DNA from: an uncultured Collinsella sp.
GTDB lineage: Bacteria > Actinomycetota > Coriobacteriia > Coriobacteriales > Coriobacteriaceae
Direction of reading: 5' to 3'
Length of the DNA stretch: 23,620 nt
NCBI GenBank assembly: GCA_902493125.1
Contig: CABUOF010000033.1
Location: 1-23,620, forward strand
Under the pieces are notes generated by a model. It did not search any database. It was not told the origin of the DNA and was given only the letters and a program-made list of their open reading frames with translations. Below are positions 6,920 to 14,841 of the stretch, piece by piece. Each line of letters begins with the position of its first letter. Position 1 is the first letter of the stretch. Both the position numbers and the translations under genes were made by a program.

Positions 6920-7924
6920 CTAACGCAAATCGCGCACCGTATCGCCCTCTACGAGCACACCGGGGATCAGCATGTGCTCCACGCCAGACGCACCCCCATC
7001 AGCGCCGGCAATCTTGTCGACCGCCCACATGCCGACGCGCTTGTTGTCAAAGCGCACCGTGGTCAGGCGACGGTCGGGCACGATATCGCCCAGGCTGTCA
7101 TCAACACCCACCACGCTCACGTCCTCGGGCACACGCCTTCCGCACGACTCGAGCCCGCGAATGCAGCCGTATGCCATGGCATCGTTGGAGGCATAAATGG
7201 CCGTACAGGTCGGATCTTCCGCCAGAGCCTGACCGGCAGCATATCCGCTCTGTGCCGTCCAATCCCCACGGACGAGTCGCGGCGGCTCAATTCCATGCGC
7301 GCGCAATGTCTCGCGCCAGCCTTCCTCGCGCCGCATGCCCGAAAGTGAGCGCTCGGGACACGAGATAAAGTGCACGGTTTTGTGCCCCCGCCCCAGCAAG
7401 TACTCGACCACCTGGCGCGAGCAATCGAACTGGTCGTTATCGACCGTTGAACAGAGCGGGTGCTCCAGCATCGTAACGAGCACCGTCTGCATGCCGGGCA
7501 GCGGCTCGAAGGTGCCAAAGTCCGCCGGCATGCGATTCATGATCACGACCATGCCATCCACCGGCAGCGCGCTCATGCGCGACGATGCGCTCTCGAGGGT
7601 ATAGGGATGTCCATCTACTTTAGTGAGGGTGATGGCATAGCCATGTTTGTCGGCCGCGGCGGCAAAGCCCTCCATACGGTCGAGGTTGCCGGTACCGGTA
7701 ATGTTGAACATGGCGACGCCGACGGTCTTAAACTTGCCACGGCGCAGCGATCGACCGGCGAAATTGGGGCGATACCCCAGCTCGCGCATGGCGGCACGCA
7801 CGCGTTCCTTGGTCTCGGGGCGCACACTGGGCGAATCGTGCACGGTGCGCGAGACCGTCTGCTCCGAGACGCCCGCGAGGCGCGCCACGTCTTTGACGGA
7901 TACCGATTTTTTAACAGCGGCCAT
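6920..7924 (-). CDS. LacI-family transcriptional repressor, module 1
   Basis: 334 residues, full length for the family. The N-terminal helix-turn-helix (about 10-30) reads VKDVARLAGVSEQTVSR; the specificity residues matching LacI Tyr17, Gln18 and Arg22 are Glu21, Gln22 and Arg26. The hinge region RPNFAGRSLRRG (about 54-65) precedes a periplasmic-binding-protein-like effector domain with GYAAGQAL, ASNDAMAYG and DVSVVGVDDS. The gene is divergent from EIICB 1, with two 18-bp operators between them (8083-8100 and 8203-8220). It most likely represses module 1 and itself until a sugar or sugar phosphate binds. lacF lies downstream. The upstream ATG is accepted because it gives the usual N-terminus, although its ribosome-binding site is weak. 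Confidence 0.92.
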   Translation of the reverse strand: MAAVKKSVSVKDVARLAGVSEQTVSRTVHDSPSVRPETKERVRAAMRELGYRPNFAGRSLRRGKFKTVGVAMFNITGTGNLDRMEGFAAAADKHGYAITLTKVDGHPYTLESASSRMSALPVDGMVVIMNRMPADFGTFEPLPGMQTVLVTMLEHPLCSTVDNDQFDCSRQVVEYLLGRGHKTVHFISCPERSLSGMRREEGWRETLRAHGIEPPRLVRGDWTAQSGYAAGQALAEDPTCTAIYASNDAMAYGCIRGLESCGRRVPEDVSVVGVDDSLGDIVPDRRLTTVRFDNKRVGMWAVDKIAGADGGASGVEHMLIPGVLVEGDTVRDLR

Positions 7925-8036
7925 AGGTCGATCTTTCTATGTCAACGATGCCATTGGTGGCACCCTACGCAGTCAAATGAAACGTCTTCAAGTATATCTA
8001 ACGCCTCCCCCACCATACGCTCACCACCCAAAACCT

Positions 8037-8069
8037 ACCGTTCACCGACATTTTTGCTTCCCCGAACGG
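8037..8069. promoter_or_regulatory. GAACGG-type inverted half-sites, module 1
   Basis: CCGTTC (8038-8043) and GAACGG (8064-8069) are inverted to each other, and ACCGTTCA (8037-8044) exactly repeats sites upstream of lacA and lacF. The related strings CCGCTTACCGAACA (12996-13009) and CCGTTTACCGGACA (18024-18037) occupy the same relative place in modules 2 and 3. This is probably a shared regulon site. Confidence 0.45.
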
Positions 8070-8082
8070 CTTTTGTCGCCCA

Positions 8083-8100
8083 AATATTAACGTTGCCATT
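8083..8100. promoter_or_regulatory. LacI operator O1a
   Basis: AATATTAACGTTGCCATT matches 16 of 18 bases of O1b read in the other orientation. It has the central ACGT typical of LacI-family sites and lies 120 bp centre-to-centre from O1b, which would allow looping between the divergent promoters. Confidence 0.65.
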
Positions 8101-8202
8101 GTGCAAACACAGAGCCACCGGGCGGCTCAAACGTTTACGCGTAAGGAATCGACGGTTCGCAGGCACAGGAACCACCGGTTCGCGTCTTTTTTTGTGTCAC
8201 AA

Positions 8203-8220
8203 AATGGCAACGTCAACATT
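8203..8220. promoter_or_regulatory. LacI operator O1b
   Basis: AATGGCAACGTCAACATT fits AATG-N3-ACGT-N3-CATT. It abuts the presumed -35 of the EIICB promoter (8221), a position from which a repressor would block RNA polymerase. Confidence 0.7.
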
Positions 8221-8248
8221 TTGGCAACCGAACGTCAAAAGCTACCAT
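8221..8248 (+). promoter_or_regulatory. Possible promoter of module 1 structural genes
   Basis: TTGGCA (8221-8226) and TACCAT (8243-8248) are separated by 16 bp. The match is moderate; the main support is the adjoining operator and the same geometry in module 3. Confidence 0.4.
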
Positions 8249-8281
8249 CGTTGCTAACCCACCGACTCTTAGGAGCATTGC

Positions 8282-10057
8282 ATGGAGCAACTCATCGCCA
8301 TCATCGAAAAGGGCCAGCCCTTTTTCAACGCGATCGCCCGCAACAAGTACCTCAAGGCGATCCGCGACGGCTTTATCTCCGTCATCCCCATCATCATCTT
8401 CTCGTCCATCTTCTGCCTGGTAGCCTCGGTCCCCAACATCTGGGGTTTCTACTGGCCCGATGACATCAACAACGCTCTGTGGAAGTGCTACAACTACTCC
8501 ATGGGCATCCTGGCCATCGCCTGTGCCGCCACCACAGCCAAGCACTTCGCCGACGCTCAGAACCGCGATCTGCCCAAGAACAACCAGATCAACTTCATCT
8601 CGTGCATGTGCGCGGCCATCATCGGCTTCTTGCTCCTTTCGAGCGATACCATCGCCACGGATGCCGCCAGCGGCTTCAACACCACCTACCTTGGTTCCAA
8701 GGGCCTGCTGACCGCCTTCATCGCTGCGTTTGCGACCGGCATCATCTACAAGTTCTTCATTAAGCGCAACATCACCGTCAAGATGCCCGAGCAGGTTCCG
8801 CCCAACATCTCGCAGACCTTTAAGGACATCATCCCCTTCTCCGTCTGCATCACCGTCTTTTGGGTCTTTGACATCGCCTTCCGCGCTGCTTTTGGCTTCT
8901 GCTTTGCCCAGGGTGTCATCCAGGTGTTCCAGCCCCTGTTCACCGCTGCCGACGGCTACATCGGCCTCGCTGTGATCTACGGCGCCATGAGCCTCTTCTG
9001 GTTCGTGGGCGTCCACGGCCCCTCGATCGTCGAGCCCGCCATCGCCGCCGCTCTCGTTGCCAACATGACCGACAACCTGGCTGCGTTCCAGGCCGGCCAG
9101 CACGCTTCCGCTGTCCTGACCCAGGGTGCCCAGTACTTCGTCGTCTGCATGGGCGGTACCGGCGCCACGCTCGTCCTGGTCTTTATGTTCTGCTTCCTGG
9201 CCAAGTCCCAGGAGATGCGCGCCGTCGGTAAGGCCGCCATCGTCCCCGTCTGCTTTGCCGTCAACGAGCCGCTGCTGTTCGCCGCGCCCATCGTGCTCAA
9301 CCCCGTCTTCTTTGTCCCGTTTGTCTTTGCCCCGATCGCCAACATCTGGATCCTCAAGATCTTTATCGACTTCTTGGGTATGAACGGCTTTATGTACACC
9401 CTGCCTTGGACCGTCCCCGGCCCCATCGGCACCATCATGGGTCTGGGCTTCCAGCCGCTCGCCTTTGTGATGCTCGCCCTTATCCTGGTCGTCGACTTCG
9501 TTCTGTACTACCCGTTCTTCCGTGCCTACGACGCCCAGAAGTGCGCCGAGGAGGCCGAGATTTCCCAGGAGGAGCTCGCCGCCAAGAACGCCGAGAAGGC
9601 CGCCAAGCTCAACGATGCCTTCCAGGGCAAGGCTGACGCCAAGAGCGTTGCCGCCGGCGCTGCTGCCGAGGTCGTGAAGGCCGACGCCCCCGCCGCTTCC
9701 GCAGCACCCGCTGCCGAGGCAACGACCGCCAGCGACCTCAACGGCAAGCGCGTGCTCGTGCTCTGCCAGGGTGGCGGTACCTCGGGCCTGCTCGCCAACG
9801 CGCTGGCCAAGGCTGCCAAGGAGCGCGGCATTAACCTCGAGACCGCTGCCGAGGCCTATGGCAACCATGTCGACATGCTCCCCGACTTTGACCTGGTCGT
9901 CCTGGCCCCGCAGGCCGCCAGCTACCTGGCCGACCTGCAAAAGGACTGCGAGCGCGTGGGCAACAAGTGCGTCGCCTGCCGTGGCAAGCAGTACATCGAG
10001 CTCTCCCAGAACGGCGACAAATCTCTCGCCTTCGTCTCCGAGCAGCTTTCGAAGTAA
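8282..10057 (+). CDS. lacE: PTS lactose-family EIICB permease, module 1 (divergent LacE)
   Basis: 591 residues. An N-terminal EIIC domain (about 1-415, multiple membrane helices) imports the galactoside; VHGPSIVEP with His245 and FAVNEPLLF with Glu329 are the conserved substrate-site motifs. An Ala-rich linker (about 420-485) leads to a cytoplasmic EIIB domain whose CQGGGTSG loop carries the phosphorylated Cys495. EIIB loops of modules 2 and 3 read CAGAGTSA instead, and the rest of this protein is also the most divergent of the three, so its sugar may differ. TAGGAG six bases before the ATG supports the start. It is divergent from its LacI gene and is followed after 70 bp by a GH1 gene. Confidence 0.92.
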   Translation: MEQLIAIIEKGQPFFNAIARNKYLKAIRDGFISVIPIIIFSSIFCLVASVPNIWGFYWPDDINNALWKCYNYSMGILAIACAATTAKHFADAQNRDLPKNNQINFISCMCAAIIGFLLLSSDTIATDAASGFNTTYLGSKGLLTAFIAAFATGIIYKFFIKRNITVKMPEQVPPNISQTFKDIIPFSVCITVFWVFDIAFRAAFGFCFAQGVIQVFQPLFTAADGYIGLAVIYGAMSLFWFVGVHGPSIVEPAIAAALVANMTDNLAAFQAGQHASAVLTQGAQYFVVCMGGTGATLVLVFMFCFLAKSQEMRAVGKAAIVPVCFAVNEPLLFAAPIVLNPVFFVPFVFAPIANIWILKIFIDFLGMNGFMYTLPWTVPGPIGTIMGLGFQPLAFVMLALILVVDFVLYYPFFRAYDAQKCAEEAEISQEELAAKNAEKAAKLNDAFQGKADAKSVAAGAAAEVVKADAPAASAAPAAEATTASDLNGKRVLVLCQGGGTSGLLANALAKAAKERGINLETAAEAYGNHVDMLPDFDLVVLAPQAASYLADLQKDCERVGNKCVACRGKQYIELSQNGDKSLAFVSEQLSK

Positions 10058-10067
10058 GTAACGCTCA

Positions 10068-10099
10068 GGGCCAGCCGACCATCAACAGCCGGCTGACCC
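10068..10099 (+). other. Intercistronic hairpin between EIICB and GH1, module 1
   Basis: GGGCCAGCCG (10068-10077) pairs with CGGCTGACCC (10090-10099) with one mismatch. No U-run follows, so it is more likely an mRNA-stability or processing element than a terminator. Hairpins occupy the same place in modules 2 and 3. Confidence 0.5.
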
Positions 10100-10127
10100 T
10101 TCGATTTAGACGATTGGATATTTCATC

Positions 10128-11567
10128 ATGTCCGTTAACCCCGCTAGCGTCACCAACCCGCCTGCGCAGTTTCCCGAGGGCTTTGTCTTTGGCGGCGCCA
10201 CTGCTGCCTACCAGGTAGAGGGCGAGACCCGCACCCACGGTAAGGGCAAGGTTGCCTGGGACGACTTCCTGGAGGCCCAGGGGCGCTTTTCCCCCGATCC
10301 CGCTTCGGACTTCTACAACCAGTACCCCGTCGACTTGGAGCTGTGCGAGGAGTTCGGTATCAACGGCATTCGCCTCTCCATTGCCTGGAGCCGCATCTTC
10401 CCCAACGGCACCGGCGAAATCAACCCCGAGGGCGTCCAGTTCTACCACGATCTCTTCGCCGAGTGCCACAAGCACCACGTTGAGCCGTTTGTCACGCTGC
10501 ATCACTTCGATACGCCGCTGCCCCTCTTTGAGAAGGGCGACTTCCTCAACCGCGAGACCATCGATGCCTTTGTGGACTTTGCCACCTTCTGCTTTAAGGA
10601 GTACGCCGACCAGGTGACCTATTGGTTCACCTTTAACGAGATCTGGGCCGACGCCTCCAACACCTACATCGAGGGCACCTTCCCCGGTGGCGTCAAGGCG
10701 CATCTGGCCGAGGCCTTCCAGTGCGAGCACAACATGATGCTCGCCCACGCCAAGGCAGTACTGGCCTTCCACAACGGCGGTTTTAAGGGCAAGATCGGCG
10801 TCATCCAGTCGTTGGAGTTTAAGTATCCGCTCAACGAGAACGACCCCGCCGACATCAAAGCCGCCAACAACGAGCACGTGCTGCAGAACCAGTTTTTGCT
10901 CGACGCCACCTTCCGCGGCGACTATGCGCCCGATACGCTCGAGTGCGCTAACCGCCTGGCTGCCGTCTCGGGCGGCACCATCGAGATCCCGGATGAGGAC
11001 CTCGAGATCATGCGCGAGGCCGCGCTCTACAACGACTACCTGGGCGTTAACAACTACCAGTGCCGTTTCTTGAAGGCTTACGATGGCGAGAACGACCTGC
11101 ACCACAACGGTACGGGCGAGAAGGGCACCGGCCGCTGGCGCGTCAAGGGCATTGGCGAGCACGTGAACAAGCCTGGCATCCCCACCACCGACTGGGACTG
11201 GATCATCTATCCCGAGGGTCTGTTCGATCTGCTCGTCTACATTAAGCAGCGCTACCCCAACTACAAGCAGATCTTCATCACCGAGAACGGCATGGGCTAC
11301 AAGGACCCCTACAAGGACGGTTTTGTGGACGACCAGCCGCGCATCGACTACATCGAGCAGCACCTGCGCTGGTTGCTCAAGGCCATGGAGGTGGGTGTCA
11401 ACGTGGGCGGCTACTTCCTGTGGAGCCTGCAGGATCAGTTCTCCTGGACCAATGGCTACAACAAGCGTTACGGCTTCTTCTACGTTGACTTTGAAACCCA
11501 GAAGCGCACGCCCAAGGCAAGCGCATACTGGTATAAGCACGTGGCGCAGACCCGTCGTCTGGACTAG
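10128..11567 (+). CDS. lacG: GH1 6-phospho-beta-galactosidase, module 1
   Basis: 479 residues, a complete (beta/alpha)8 GH1 enzyme. Acid/base Glu171 is in TFNEI and nucleophile Glu386 in ITENGMGYKD. FSWTNGYNKRYG holds the phosphate-binding Ser439, Lys446 and Tyr448. Trp440 corresponds to LacG Trp429, which in the family favours 6-phospho-galactosides over 6-phospho-glucosides. It hydrolyses imported phosphorylated galactoside in the cytoplasm and yields galactose-6-P for LacAB. It is very close to the module 3 enzyme and less close to module 2. GGA about nine bases before the ATG is a modest ribosome-binding site. Exact substrate remains inferred. Confidence 0.9.
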   Translation: MSVNPASVTNPPAQFPEGFVFGGATAAYQVEGETRTHGKGKVAWDDFLEAQGRFSPDPASDFYNQYPVDLELCEEFGINGIRLSIAWSRIFPNGTGEINPEGVQFYHDLFAECHKHHVEPFVTLHHFDTPLPLFEKGDFLNRETIDAFVDFATFCFKEYADQVTYWFTFNEIWADASNTYIEGTFPGGVKAHLAEAFQCEHNMMLAHAKAVLAFHNGGFKGKIGVIQSLEFKYPLNENDPADIKAANNEHVLQNQFLLDATFRGDYAPDTLECANRLAAVSGGTIEIPDEDLEIMREAALYNDYLGVNNYQCRFLKAYDGENDLHHNGTGEKGTGRWRVKGIGEHVNKPGIPTTDWDWIIYPEGLFDLLVYIKQRYPNYKQIFITENGMGYKDPYKDGFVDDQPRIDYIEQHLRWLLKAMEVGVNVGGYFLWSLQDQFSWTNGYNKRYGFFYVDFETQKRTPKASAYWYKHVAQTRRLD

Positions 11568-11629
11568 CGGCTTGCGACGAGCGGTTGGCGGAGTTGCACC
11601 GCCCACATAACCTGTCCCCATTTCTCAGC

Positions 11630-11671
11630 CGGGGGCGGCACGTCACACGGCGAGCCGCCCCCGACCTTTTT
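11630..11671 (+). terminator. Rho-independent terminator of module 1
   Basis: A perfect 10-bp stem, CGGGGGCGGC (11630-11639) with GCCGCCCCCG (11654-11663), is followed by a run of five T residues at 11667-11671. Confidence 0.9.
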
Positions 11672-11687
11672 GTTCAGGTCGGAAGCC

Positions 11688-11752
11688 GTTCGTCTCAATC
11701 TGTAACATCTAGCTGAGTTTTTTGGTCCTAGCTGTTACAGATTGAGACGAAC
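11688..11752. repeat. Border palindrome alpha1
   Basis: A 65-bp element with perfect 20-bp arms (left GTTCGTCTCAATCTGTAACA) and inner CTAG/CTAG around a T-rich loop. Alpha copies recur at 16698, 16862 and 21592. It lies after the module 1 terminator. Confidence 0.8.
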
Positions 11753-11773
11753 AGGATTGCTCTTTCCGAAGAA

Positions 11774-11828
11774 TCTAAATCTGTAACACGTAGCCCGCTT
11801 TTGACCGTCTACCTGTTACAAATCGAGA
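11774..11828. repeat. Border palindrome beta1
   Basis: Arms TCTAAATCTGTAACA and TGTTACAAATCGAGA enclose a loop with CTTTTGACCGTCTA. Beta copies recur at 16782 and 21677. Each beta follows an alpha by about 20 bp. No other feature fills this gap. Confidence 0.75.
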
Positions 11829-11843
11829 CAAACGGAGTAGGAC

Positions 11844-12881
11844 CTAACCCCGTATGTCCCTAACAGTCGAGCGTTCGACCAGCGTGCTCGGCACATGAAT
11901 CGCCTCGATAGACGAGCTCTCTCCAATCGCCGCCTCAAACGCAAGCTTACCGACACCGCGCAAATCAAATCGCAGCGTCGTCAGCCGATTGTGAGGAACA
12001 AGTCCCTCGAGTGCGTCGTCGATACCAACCACGCTCACGTCGTCGGGCACGGACAGGCCCGCGTTCTCGAGCGCGGCGATAACGCCCAGCGCCATCTGGT
12101 CATTTGCCGCAAGCACGGCAGTCGGCGCCTGCGACCCGCCGGCAAGCACCTCGGCCGCAATCCGCTCGCCCATGGCGTACCCACTGTCCGCGCTCCAATC
12201 GCCACGCAGCATCGGAGCGGCATCGACATGAGCACGACCCAGCGTATCGCGCCAACCGGCCTCACGAAAACGCGAGGAAATCGAGTTTTCCGGACCCGCC
12301 ACAAACCGCATATTCGAGTGACCATGTTCCAGCAGATAATTGGTCAACAGCTCACACGAACCATACTGGTCGGAGTCGATCGTCGTGCAGCGCGGATGCG
12401 CATACATGGACAGGATGACCGTTCGCACTCCCGGCTGGGGAACAAACTCCTCAAAATCGGGAGCCATGCGGTTCATGTTGAGAATCATGCCGTCGACGGG
12501 TCGCTCGACCATGCGGCGCGAGGCATCGGCAAGTGCATAGGGCTTGTCGCCGCCCATCTCGATCATAGTGACGGCAAAATCGTGCTCGCGCGCCGCTTGC
12601 ATGATACCCTCGAGCGTCGCCAGGTTACCGACACGTGTGATGTTGTACATGCACAGGCCAATAGAACGATACGACCCGCCGCGCAACGCCGCTCCAGCAA
12701 AATTGGGACGAAAGCCCAGCTCTTCCATGGCGGCCAGCACACGCTTGCGCGTCTTTTCCGTCACGTTGGGCATACCGTTGACCACGCGAGACACAGTCTG
12801 GCGGCTCACGCCAGCGAGCGCCGCAACCTCTGCCGCGCTCGCCGAATGACCATTCCTTGTCTGCTGAGCCATGCCTTCCAC
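11844..12881 (-). CDS. LacI-family transcriptional repressor, module 2
   Basis: About 345 residues from the GTG chosen at 12881, which has AGCAGG five bases upstream. The ATG nine bases downstream is an alternative, and the longest frame (ATG at 12929) lacks a ribosome-binding site and would begin three bases from an operator. The helix-turn-helix AAEVAALAGVSRQTVSR carries Arg27, Gln28 and Arg32 at the LacI 17/18/22 specificity positions. The hinge RPNFAGAALRGG and an effector domain with GYAMGERI, AANDQMALG and DVSVVGIDDA follow. Divergent from the module 2 GH1 gene, it probably represses that pair and itself through the operators at 12932, 13064 and 13086. The inducer is unknown. Confidence 0.9.
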   Translation of the reverse strand: MEGMAQQTRNGHSASAAEVAALAGVSRQTVSRVVNGMPNVTEKTRKRVLAAMEELGFRPNFAGAALRGGSYRSIGLCMYNITRVGNLATLEGIMQAAREHDFAVTMIEMGGDKPYALADASRRMVERPVDGMILNMNRMAPDFEEFVPQPGVRTVILSMYAHPRCTTIDSDQYGSCELLTNYLLEHGHSNMRFVAGPENSISSRFREAGWRDTLGRAHVDAAPMLRGDWSADSGYAMGERIAAEVLAGGSQAPTAVLAANDQMALGVIAALENAGLSVPDDVSVVGIDDALEGLVPHNRLTTLRFDLRGVGKLAFEAAIGESSSIEAIHVPSTLVERSTVRDIRG

Positions 12882-12931
12882 GCTAACCTGCTTCCCAACT
12901 ATTCCCCGCGCCCATGGCGCATCGTACATAC

Positions 12932-12949
12932 ATCGATAACGTGCTCATG
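12932..12949. promoter_or_regulatory. LacI operator O2a
   Basis: ATCGATAACGTGCTCATG shares ACGTGCTCAT with O2b and O2c but has a weak left half. It lies just upstream of the repressor gene, fitting autoregulation. Confidence 0.5.
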
Positions 12950-13063
12950 ATACCCGAGCCATATACCACAACATGAAAACTTCTGTCAATCAAAACCGCT
13001 TACCGAACAAATACAACCGTTCGCGGCTGTTTGAAGTTGTTTTGTTTCTATACATCCCAGCCG

Positions 13064-13081
13064 GATGTTAACGTGCTCATT
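13064..13081. promoter_or_regulatory. LacI operator O2b
   Basis: GATGTTAACGTGCTCATT follows the AATG-N3-ACGT-N3-CATT pattern. Its centre is 22 bp from that of O2c, two helical turns, so two dimers could bind side by side. Confidence 0.65.
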
Positions 13082-13085
13082 GTCA

Positions 13086-13125
13086 AATGTTCACGTGCTC
13101 ATTTTGGTTCTAATCATTTTAAGAT
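13086..13125 (+). promoter_or_regulatory. LacI operator O2c and possible promoter of module 2
   Basis: AATGTTCACGTGCTCATT spans 13086-13103. A possible -35 TGCTCA (13096-13101), inside the operator, and -10 TAAGAT (13120-13125) are 18 bp apart. The operator is the better-supported part; the promoter is placed by analogy with module 3. The upstream GAACA/CCGTTC pair at 13005-13022 may be a second regulatory site. Confidence 0.55.
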
Positions 13126-13222
13126 AGTGTTTATCGGGCTTTTTCACCGCTGAACGCTAACCAGGGAGCCTCCTGAGCGCAAACGCACAATATCGAACAG
13201 CGAGACGAGAGGGTGTATGCAT

Positions 13223-14665
13223 ATGTCTTTGCTAAACCGCGTACAGCAGCTGCCGAAGGGCTTTGTTTGGGGCGCCGCAACCGCCGCGTACCAAACGGAA
13301 GGCTCCACGAAGGTGGCAGGCAAGGGTAAGACCATGTGGGACGATTACCTTGTCGCCCAGGGTCGCTTTTTGCCCGACCCGGCCAGTGATTTCTACAACC
13401 GCTACGAGGAGGATATCCGCCTTTCTGCCGAGCATGGACTCAACGCCATCCGTGTGTCCATCGCCTGGACCCGCATCTTCCCCAACGGCGACGATGCCGA
13501 GCCCCTCGCCGAGGGCGTTAAGCACTACCACGAGCTGTTCGCCTGCTGCAAAAAGTATGGCGTCGAGCCCTATGTGTCCCTGCATCACTTTGACTCCCCC
13601 GCCGCCCTGTTCAACCAGGGCGACTGGCTCAACCGCAAGACCGTCGACGCCTATGTGCGCTATGCCGAGTTCTGCTTCCGCGAGTTCCGCGAGGTCAAGA
13701 ATTGGTTCACCATCAACGAGCTCATCAGCCTCTCGCACTCCCAATACATCCAAGGCAACTTCCCGCCCAACCATCACTTTGATGTGACGAGCGGCATCCA
13801 GAGCCAGCACAACGAGCTCGTTGCCCACGCCCGCGCCGTCAACCTGTATAAGGATCTTGACGAGACCGAGCACCTGGGCGGACGCATTGGCATGGTCAAC
13901 GTCCTGACGCCGGCATATCCTGCCACAGACTCGCCCGCCGACCAGCACGCCGCCGACCTGTACAACGCCTTCTACACCGACTTCATCATGGACGGCGCCT
14001 TCCTGGGTCACTACTCCGCGCGCACCCTCTCACTCATCAACGAGATTCTGCGTGCCAACAACGCCACGCTTACGGTTGAGGACAGCGACATGGAGGAGCT
14101 CGCCAAGGCGGCGCCCCGCAACGATATGTTCGGCCTCAACTACTATCAGTCGGCGTTTATCGCCGCCTACGATGGCGAGTCCACCAACAGCTTTAACGGC
14201 ACCGGAGACAAGGGCACCTCGTGCTTTAAGTTTAAGGGCGTCGGGCAGCAGGTCGATATGCCGGGTATCCCCACCACCGACTGGGATTGGCTCATCTACC
14301 CGCAAGGCCTCTACGACACGCTCAAGCACATCAGCGCCACCTATCCCAACCTCCCCGTCATCTATATCACCGAAAACGGCCTGGGCCACAAGGACCCCGA
14401 GCCCGACGCAAACGGCATCGTCGCCGATCCCGAGCGCATCGACTTTGTCGACCAGCACATGGAGAAGGTGCTCCGGGCGCGCGCCGAGGGCGTCGACGTC
14501 CAGGGCTACTTTATCTGGAGCCTGCAGGACCAGTTCTCGTGGGCCAACGGCTATAACAAGCGCTACGGCCTGTTCTACATCGACTTCGACACGCAAAAAC
14601 GCTACATCAAGCAGTCGGCACTCTGGTACAAGGAGCTCGCCGACACTATGGCGGACGCGCAGTAG
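13223..14665 (+). CDS. lacG: GH1 6-phospho-beta-galactosidase, module 2
   Basis: 480 residues from the ATG at 13223, which has GAGG ten bases upstream; the in-frame ATG at 13217 is only four bases from it. Acid/base Glu166 is in TINEL, nucleophile Glu384 in ITENGLGHKD, and FSWANGYNKRYG contains Trp440, the residue linked to 6-phospho-galactoside preference, with the phosphate-binding Ser, Lys and Tyr. It is the most divergent of the three GH1 enzymes (for example LHHFDSPAALF and QYIQGNFPPNHHF near the active site), so its substrate range may differ. It comes before its permease, the reverse of modules 1 and 3, and is divergent from its repressor. Confidence 0.88.
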   Translation: MSLLNRVQQLPKGFVWGAATAAYQTEGSTKVAGKGKTMWDDYLVAQGRFLPDPASDFYNRYEEDIRLSAEHGLNAIRVSIAWTRIFPNGDDAEPLAEGVKHYHELFACCKKYGVEPYVSLHHFDSPAALFNQGDWLNRKTVDAYVRYAEFCFREFREVKNWFTINELISLSHSQYIQGNFPPNHHFDVTSGIQSQHNELVAHARAVNLYKDLDETEHLGGRIGMVNVLTPAYPATDSPADQHAADLYNAFYTDFIMDGAFLGHYSARTLSLINEILRANNATLTVEDSDMEELAKAAPRNDMFGLNYYQSAFIAAYDGESTNSFNGTGDKGTSCFKFKGVGQQVDMPGIPTTDWDWLIYPQGLYDTLKHISATYPNLPVIYITENGLGHKDPEPDANGIVADPERIDFVDQHMEKVLRARAEGVDVQGYFIWSLQDQFSWANGYNKRYGLFYIDFDTQKRYIKQSALWYKELADTMADAQ

Positions 14666-14686
14666 CGCATCGCCTCGCTTTCCCCC

Positions 14687-14733
14687 GAGAGGGGAGCGGC
14701 CCTATGCGATACAAACCCAGCCGCTCCCCTCTC
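14687..14733 (+). other. Strong intercistronic hairpin between GH1 and EIICB, module 2
   Basis: A perfect 14-bp stem (14687-14700 with 14720-14733; left arm GAGAGGGGAGCGGC) has a 19-base loop and is followed by TCCCCC rather than U residues. It may protect the upstream message or attenuate the permease gene. The rest of the gap to 14841 shows no clear promoter. Confidence 0.65.
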
Positions 14734-14841
14734 TCCCCCTGGGACCGACCCCGCCTGCACCCGGGCTTTTAGCAAGCGGGAGACCATATAGGTTTTCAAC
14801 GTCCATGCCATTAAGATTTCATGCAAAGAGGAGCGTGAACT

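Noticed and set aside
5858..7348. Plus-strand open frame of 496 codons across the membrane-protein gene, lacF and the module 1 repressor
   Set aside because: It crosses two intergenic regions, two terminators and three well-supported opposite-strand genes.
8213..9940. Open frame of 575 codons antisense to EIICB 1
   Set aside because: Same antisense codon-bias artefact, overlapping a complete conserved gene.
12872..12929. Longer N-terminus for the module 2 repressor, from the ATG at 12929
   Set aside because: No ribosome-binding site is present, an operator lies three bases upstream, and the extra residues are not like LacI family N-termini.
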